NCBI GenBank assembly: GCA_023407575.1
Contig: JAEYLX010000032.1
Coordinates: forward strand, 434,001 to 498,000
Origin: Bacillota bacterium
GTDB lineage: Bacteria > Bacillota > Clostridia > Lachnospirales > Lachnospiraceae
Reading direction: 5' to 3'
Length of the DNA: 64,000 bases
The position numbers and the translations under genes are program-made. Every line of letters starts with the position of its first letter. The stretch's first letter is position 1. The notes under the pieces were generated by a model. That model ran no database searches. It saw only the letters and a list, made by a program, of their open reading frames with translations, and was not told the DNA's origin. Shown here one piece after another: positions 59,493 to 64,000 of this stretch.

Positions 59493-61691
59493 ATGAAAGA
59501 TGTTAACACGGACTTAACAATACAACCACCAACCGCTGATGCTCAAAAAGAACGTCAAAAAGAAGAACTTCATTTGGAAAAGTGTGTAAGGATAATTGAA
59601 CATAATATTGATGACTATATGCAAAGAGTCAAGGATATGAGCGCAGAAACAAAGGAACTCTACGACAATTATAGATCGAATAATCCTGAGCTGCACAATG
59701 ATCTTGTAATAGGACTGGATATGAAAATGATGACAGAACGAACCCTGAATAAAAATCTGTTGGCTTTGAGAAAACCTTATTTTGGTCGTATCGACTATCA
59801 GGATATGGATGATAACAAACATTACTCTCTATATCTTGGGAAGAATGGTATTCGTAAAAGTGTATCGGAAAGTATGATTATAGACTGGAGAGCACCTATC
59901 TCCAGTGTTTACTATGATAGCGATATCGGAGAAAGCTCTTATCAAACGCCCTTTGGTGAGGAGGTAGTAGTCAATTTAAATCTGAAAAGAACTTATGAAA
60001 TTGAAAACAGTAAATTAATTGATTACTACGACTCTGAAGTTATCACCAATGATGATTTCCTGACCAAGTATTTAAGTAAGAATAAGGAAGTGGTGCTGGG
60101 TGAAATTATTGCGACGATTCAGAAGGAGCAAAATACAATTATTCGAGATACGCCCTGGCATAGTGTCATTGTTCAAGGAGTTGCAGGCAGTGGAAAAACC
60201 ACTGTTGCAATGCATCGTATTTCTTACATTTTATATAATTTTAAGGATAAGTTTAAACCGGATGAGTTCTATATTATTGGCAGTAATAAAATGCTTCTTA
60301 ATTACATTACTGGTGTACTGCCGAATTTAGATGTCTATAATGTCAATCAGATGACAATGGAGGAATTCCTGCTTACATTACTTGATAAAGATTTTAATTT
60401 GAAGAAAGGTAAATATTCTTTAAGCAATAGCTTTTTAAAACATCAACCCAAGCTGGATACCAAATTGCATTCAAGCCTCAGACAATGGAAGGGGTCCATA
60501 GAGTTTATGAAGCTATTAATTCCTTTTATGGAGCGATATGAACGACGTTCTGTGGCTTCTGATGATGTTGTATATCGAGGAAAAGTCATTTATTCTAAGG
60601 AAGAAATATTATATCTGCTGGATTTCTTTCAAGATAAACCCCTTCAGGAAAAGATTGATATGCTGAATAAGAGGCTTATCAACAAGGTTTCCACACTGAA
60701 CGAAACGGAGATGAAGCGAAAGGAAGAAATCAGAGCAGAGGTCAATAAGTTCCGTACTCATTTTGGAATGAGAAACCAGAAGCTAAAGTTAATGGAAATA
60801 TACGAAAGCTTTCTAATGAGCTTAATTAGTGAACGTAATATATATAGAGAGCAGCAGCTACAGATACCGGAGGAAGCGGTTATACAGCTCTTATTGCAGG
60901 AACTACATCAAAAGAAAGTGGATCTTTATGATTTAGTCATGTTGACTTATATTAAGAAAAGACTGAAACAGACCATAGACTTCGAATATGTAAGACATAT
61001 TGTAATTGATGAGGCACAGGATTTTGGTGTAATTGTTTATCACCTGCTTCGTAAGATATTTACTACCTGCACTTATACTATTATGGGAGATATTACACAG
61101 AATATCAATTACGACAGTGGTATGAATGACTGGGAGACGTTACGCAGTGAGGTGTTTGACTCTAAAAAGGATGCTTTTTATCTATTGGCAAAAAGTTATC
61201 GTAATACAGTTGAGATATCTGAATATGCCAGCAGGGTTTTAAGAAAATGTACCTTTAAGACCTATGATATTGAACCGATTATCCGGCACGGGAATGAGGT
61301 TAAGATAACGAAGTTAGCAAGTGAACAAGAGATGGTCACGATGGTAGTGGATACGATAAAACAAATACAGGCATCTGGATATGATACCATAGCCATTATC
61401 TGTCGGAGTGTGGAAGAGACGTTACGAGTAAAGAATCTAGTAAGCCCACAGGTAGGAATTGCACAGCTCGAAGAAAATATTGAGGATATGACCTTTAAAA
61501 ATGGTATTATGGTGCTTCCAATTCATATGACAAAGGGTTTGGAGTTCGATTCAGTAATTCTTTGGAATCCAAGTCACGAGAGTTATCCAGTGAGTGATGA
61601 AGCTGCCAAGCTTTTATATGTGGCAATCACCCGTGCACTTCATGAACTTTATGTTGTGTATGAAGATACGCTTTCTGGACTGTTATTATAG
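59493..61691 (+). CDS. helD: HelD-like superfamily 1 helicase
   Basis: A 732-residue SF1 ATPase. Walker A is VQGVAGSGKTTVAMHRISY (near residue 230), motif II VIDEAQDFG, motif III MGDITQNI, then LAKSYRNT and a C-terminal THMTKGLEFDSV-type motif (HMTKGLEFDSVILW) with VAITRALHELYVVY. The N-terminal helical arm (EKCVRIIEHNIDDYMQRVKD) and early WRAPISSVYYD segment match HelD, which removes stalled RNA polymerase from DNA, rather than UvrD. AGGAGG is just upstream. Monocistronic. Confidence 0.9.
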   Translation: MKDVNTDLTIQPPTADAQKERQKEELHLEKCVRIIEHNIDDYMQRVKDMSAETKELYDNYRSNNPELHNDLVIGLDMKMMTERTLNKNLLALRKPYFGRIDYQDMDDNKHYSLYLGKNGIRKSVSESMIIDWRAPISSVYYDSDIGESSYQTPFGEEVVVNLNLKRTYEIENSKLIDYYDSEVITNDDFLTKYLSKNKEVVLGEIIATIQKEQNTIIRDTPWHSVIVQGVAGSGKTTVAMHRISYILYNFKDKFKPDEFYIIGSNKMLLNYITGVLPNLDVYNVNQMTMEEFLLTLLDKDFNLKKGKYSLSNSFLKHQPKLDTKLHSSLRQWKGSIEFMKLLIPFMERYERRSVASDDVVYRGKVIYSKEEILYLLDFFQDKPLQEKIDMLNKRLINKVSTLNETEMKRKEEIRAEVNKFRTHFGMRNQKLKLMEIYESFLMSLISERNIYREQQLQIPEEAVIQLLLQELHQKKVDLYDLVMLTYIKKRLKQTIDFEYVRHIVIDEAQDFGVIVYHLLRKIFTTCTYTIMGDITQNINYDSGMNDWETLRSEVFDSKKDAFYLLAKSYRNTVEISEYASRVLRKCTFKTYDIEPIIRHGNEVKITKLASEQEMVTMVVDTIKQIQASGYDTIAIICRSVEETLRVKNLVSPQVGIAQLEENIEDMTFKNGIMVLPIHMTKGLEFDSVILWNPSHESYPVSDEAAKLLYVAITRALHELYVVYEDTLSGLLL

Positions 61692-61856
61692 GGTCTGTCA
61701 CTTAACTGTTGTTAATAACAAGAATATTTAATAAATTTAATGGAGTGGCTACAAAATATCATAACAATTATCGATGAGACGACAAATGTTTAATTGTAGA
61801 ACATATTAATTAAATTAATTATTGTAATTAAGGGTCAATAATAAAGGAGGATTATA

Positions 61857-62102
61857 ATGGAACTACATGATAAACTGAAAACCATAAAATCGAAAGAAGA
61901 CTTTATTACATTTTTAAAAGAACTTGAAAATGACTGTTTAAGTAACAGCTCAGAATGGGAAAATACAACCATAAATGAATACTTAAATTCTATATCGGGT
62001 TGGCTGGAGGATGTCTTGGTCGATGAAAGTAAGATTAATTGGGAACAACCTCAATGGTCTACGATTGCACTACTATTCTACATGGGAAAAATCTATGAAT
62101 AA
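61857..62102 (+). CDS. Small acidic protein, DUF7660-like
   Basis: An 81-residue protein with AAAGGAGG before ATG 61857. KSKEDFITFLKELENDCL and SEWENTTINEYLNSISGWLE match the pattern of a small DUF family (DUF7660-like) found next to immunity and toxin loci, as far as I recall. No catalytic residues. Monocistronic, followed by a hairpin at 62117. Confidence 0.75.
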   Translation: MELHDKLKTIKSKEDFITFLKELENDCLSNSSEWENTTINEYLNSISGWLEDVLVDESKINWEQPQWSTIALLFYMGKIYE

Positions 62103-62116
62103 AAATTAGGCATATG

Positions 62117-62156
62117 ACATGGCGGATTAATGAAATTAGAGGGGATTCCGCCATGT
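62117..62156 (+). terminator. Hairpin after the small acidic protein gene
   Basis: ACATGGCGGA pairs perfectly with TCCGCCATGT across a 20-nt loop. The tail is TTCC, not a long T-run, so it is a modest terminator. Confidence 0.5.
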
Positions 62157-62242
62157 TTCCTATGGCTTTAAATAGTTAGAAGGGACAGACCGGGTTATTG
62201 TATCAATATTATAAATAATTCAATTAATTCATGTTTTTCGGC

Positions 62243-62271
62243 TTGACAAAAGAACTTGTACTAGATATAAT
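62243..62271 (+). promoter_or_regulatory. Promoter of the tRNA genes
   Basis: TTGACA (62243-62248), a 17-bp spacer and TATAAT (62266-62271), both exact consensus. Start expected near 62278, 10 nt before tRNA-Val. Confidence 0.88.
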
Positions 62272-62287
62272 AAAACTACTTTCGAAA

Positions 62288-62360
62288 GGGATCTTAGCTC
62301 AGCTGGGAGAGCATCTGCCTTACAAGCAGAGGGTCATAGGTTCGAGCCCTATAGGTCCCA
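62288..62360 (+). tRNA. tRNA-Val (TAC)
   Basis: A complete cloverleaf: acceptor GGGATCT/AGGTCCC, TAGCTCAGCTGGGAGAGCA D-arm, anticodon stem TCTGC/GCAGA with loop CTTACAA (anticodon TAC), and GGTTCGAGCC T-arm. CCA is not encoded. Confidence 0.96.
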
Positions 62361-62401
62361 TTTTCATGCAAAAGCATGAGATTTGTATTTTAACACAATA
62401 T

Positions 62402-62475
62402 GGCGAAGTAGCTCAGCTGGCGAGAGCATGCGGTTCATACCCGCAGTGTCGGCGGTTCAAATCCGTCCTTCGCTA
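62402..62475 (+). tRNA. tRNA-Met (CAT), elongator
   Basis: Acceptor GGCGAAG/CTTCGCT with a G-T end pair, anticodon stem TGCGG/CCGCA with loop TTCATAC (anticodon CAT), and GGTTCAAATC T-arm. It resembles the elongator tRNA-Met of Bacillus rather than the initiator, which lacks this acceptor and has GGG/CCC in the anticodon stem. CCA is not encoded. Confidence 0.94.
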
Positions 62476-62491
62476 CTATAGTAAAAGCAAG

Positions 62492-62522
62492 CAGCAGTGA
62501 TGAAAATCACTGTTGTTTTTTT
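62492..62522 (+). terminator. Terminator after the tRNA genes
   Basis: CAGCAGTGAT pairs with ATCACTGTTG around a GAAA loop, followed by eight T. Confidence 0.85.
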
Positions 62523-62747
62523 GTACTGGTCTGTTCTGGGATTTTGTTATATAATAGGAATGTTGTTAAACAATTGAGTTATTAATGTTTAAATTATAGA
62601 TGATATTCGTATCAATAAGAATACTAAATGACTAAGCTTTCATAATACATCTAAATGTTATTTTACAGGATTATGACTTTTATATTCCTGAATGTTTTTA
62701 ATCGTTTTAGTGTATTATAGGCTGGTGAATGAAGGAGGACTTACATC

Positions 62748-63293
62748 ATGAGAGTTGGATCAGGTTATGATGTTCATAAATTAGTTGAGGGTCGAGAATT
62801 AATCCTCGGAGGAATTACTATCCCATATGAAAAAGGGTTGCTGGGGCATTCGGATGCAGATGTATTGGTACATGCGATCATGGATGCACTGCTGGGAGCT
62901 GCTGCTTTGGGCGATATCGGAAAGCATTTTCCTGATACAGATGAAACCTATAAAGGTGCATCGAGCATTGTGCTTTTAAAAAGAGTGAAGGAATTATTGA
63001 ATGAAAAGCTGTATATGATTGAGAATATTGATGCGACAATCATAGCACAGAAACCAAAGCTTGCACCCTATATGGATCAGATGAAGCAATCCATTGCTGA
63101 AGCTTTGGAGCTGGAAGAGGATCGGGTGAATATTAAAGCTACAACGGAAGAAGGCCTGGGCTTTACTGGAGCAAGTCTTGGAATTGCCTCTAATGCAGTG
63201 TGTTTATTAGAATCTATGTTGAATTATCAATATGATGCAACACCAAAAAGCAGTTCAGGCTGTAGTGGTTGCGGCGGATGTCCTAAAAGATAA
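62748..63293 (+). CDS. ispF: 2-C-methyl-D-erythritol 2,4-cyclodiphosphate synthase with Cys-rich tail
   Basis: An enzyme of the non-mevalonate isoprenoid pathway. Metal ligands D8, H10 and H42 are in GYDVHKL and GHSDADVLVH. HFPDTDETYKGASSIVLL and the GLGFTGASLGIASNAVCLLE end are canonical. The core is about 155 residues. Some 20 extra residues end SSSGCSGCGGCPKR, with four Cys in ten residues. AGGAGG precedes ATG 62748. The tail looks like a metal- or redox-binding appendix absent from the classic enzyme. Confidence 0.95.
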   Translation: MRVGSGYDVHKLVEGRELILGGITIPYEKGLLGHSDADVLVHAIMDALLGAAALGDIGKHFPDTDETYKGASSIVLLKRVKELLNEKLYMIENIDATIIAQKPKLAPYMDQMKQSIAEALELEEDRVNIKATTEEGLGFTGASLGIASNAVCLLESMLNYQYDATPKSSSGCSGCGGCPKR

Positions 63294-63298
63294 TTAAG

Positions 63299-63327
63299 TT
63301 GACAAAAGTTTCATGCTTGCATACAAT
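63299..63327 (+). promoter_or_regulatory. Promoter of the T-box/cysE transcript
   Basis: TTGACA (63299-63304), a 17-bp spacer and TACAAT (63322-63327). It overlaps the end of ispF closely and starts the T-box leader near 63334. Confidence 0.8.
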
Positions 63328-63333
63328 AAGCAT

Positions 63334-63587
63334 AGAATATTTTTAAATGCTATGAACGGAAAAGTACCTTATAGAGTAGTAACAGAGATAGAATGTCATC
63401 GGCTGAAAGCATTCTTTACGAGGATATGAGGGAAGTGCATCCGGGAGCAGGTTCGGTGAGGGTATACTTATACTTAGCTGGACACGGTTACAGCCGTTAT
63501 CTGTTTGAGATATAGCCTTAATATGAGGGCTATAAGTAGAGTGGAACCGCGTATTAACCGCCTCTAATTTTAGAGGCGGTTTTTTTA
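63334..63587 (+). promoter_or_regulatory. T-box leader, probably tRNA-Cys responsive
   Basis: Conserved T-box pieces appear in order: GAACGGAAAAGTA, a stem with GGCTGAAAG, the specifier region GAAGTGCATCCGGGAG with TGC (Cys) at the expected place, and the T-box TGGAACCGCG (63542-63551). The terminator AACCGCC..GGCGGTT (63556-63580) ends in seven T. Uncharged tRNA-Cys would stabilise the antiterminator and allow cysE transcription. The Cys specifier agrees with the downstream gene. Confidence 0.88.
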
Positions 63588-63783
63588 TATAGTTTTACAT
63601 TTTATTAATAAAGCATTTTAGAAAGTAGAAAGAAGATTTCAAACATTACTTATTTTGAAATGAAATATGTTCAATCTACATATGATAGAGTTACAAAGGA
63701 TCAGTTACACTAAGTTAATCAAGCATACAGTTAATAATCATCACATTTAGTTTTATTTATTCTTCATATACAGGGGGTCTATT

Positions 63784-64000
63784 ATGGGTTTTATTAAATA
63801 TGTCAAAGAAGAAATGCAGATCATTAAAGATCGAGATCCTGCTATTAAAACACCTTTGGAGGTATTTTTATACCCTAGTTTTCGTGCAATCATTCGTTAT
63901 CGTATTGCACATCGGTTATACTTAAAGAAACATTATTTTCTGGCAAGATGGTTTTCGCAAAGAACTGTTAGAAAAACTGGAATAGAAATACATCCCGGAG
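63784..64000 (+). CDS. cysE: Serine O-acetyltransferase, 3' end off window
   Basis: 72 codons from ATG 63784 read MGFIKYVKEEMQIIKDRDPA, then a helical stretch SFRAIIRYRIAHRLYLKKHY and GIEIHPG, the start of the hexapeptide left-handed beta-helix. This N-terminal layout is that of short bacterial serine acetyltransferases, which make O-acetylserine for cysteine synthesis. Control by a Cys T-box supports this. A GGGGG ribosome site lies upstream. The rest is beyond the window. Confidence 0.88.
   Translation, partial: MGFIKYVKEEMQIIKDRDPAIKTPLEVFLYPSFRAIIRYRIAHRLYLKKHYFLARWFSQRTVRKTGIEIHPG

Noticed and set aside
62402..62475. Initiator tRNA-Met or tRNA-Ile2 with CAT anticodon
   Set aside because: The acceptor and anticodon-stem sequences match elongator tRNA-Met; the initiator GGG/CCC anticodon stem is absent. 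Ile2 is less likely but not fully excluded.

Overview
The window looks like chromosomal DNA of a low-GC anaerobic Firmicute, most likely Lachnospiraceae (Clostridium phytofermentans or Anaerocolumna-like). This is inferred from A+T-rich codon use, AGGAGG ribosome sites, consensus sigma-A promoters, a T-box, pyruvate formate-lyase metabolism, TnpV-type mobile-element remnants and no aerobic functions. No database was searched.

Layout. 1-1190 (minus) is the start of a possible FliK-like flagellar protein. 1.4-7.8 kb holds glutamate synthase gltBD behind a promoter whose transcript begins with a strong terminator hairpin. 8.1-22.6 kb is an A+T-rich accessory region with several defence-like or selfish modules: a gluzincin-like protease with a partner and an XRE regulator; an AAA+ ATPase operon with an HEPN-like protein; TnpV remnants; a SymE-like protein divergent from a small XRE regulator; a DNA methyltransferase followed by an SMC-like zinc-hook ATPase, a small middle protein and a PD-(D/E)XK nuclease; and a Fic protein. 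Imperfect direct repeats lie at 8063/21378 and 8133/14476. No integrase is visible.

23.5-35.1 kb is the most unusual region. A near-perfect promoter drives a Cys/Met-rich 35-codon leader peptide and an intrinsic terminator. Then come a MetNI-type transporter, two nitrogenase component-1 homologues, a NifX-like protein, an O-acetylhomoserine sulfhydrylase homologue, a lipoprotein that fuses a MetQ-like and an SsuA-like binding protein, an SsuCB-type transporter and a NifH homologue. P-cluster-type and 4Fe-4S cysteines are conserved. The arrangement points to nitrogenase-like reductive sulfur scavenging, as in methylthio-alkane reductases, coupled to uptake and methionine/cysteine synthesis.

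35.2-48.3 kb has a truncated methyltransferase, a lipoprotein, pflB-pflA, a PdxA-family enzyme, a chemoreceptor, a phosphatase and an envelope group that includes a solute-binding/VWA fusion. 48.4-56.5 kb is a complete kdpFABCDE potassium operon. 56.6-61.7 kb has an ABC-2 exporter and a HelD-like helicase. The end carries tRNA-Val, tRNA-Met, ispF with a Cys-rich tail, and a T-box with a likely Cys specifier before cysE, which runs off the window. Cysteine and sulfur economy recurs through the window, in the leader peptide, the T-box, metY, cysE and the nitrogenase-like cluster.
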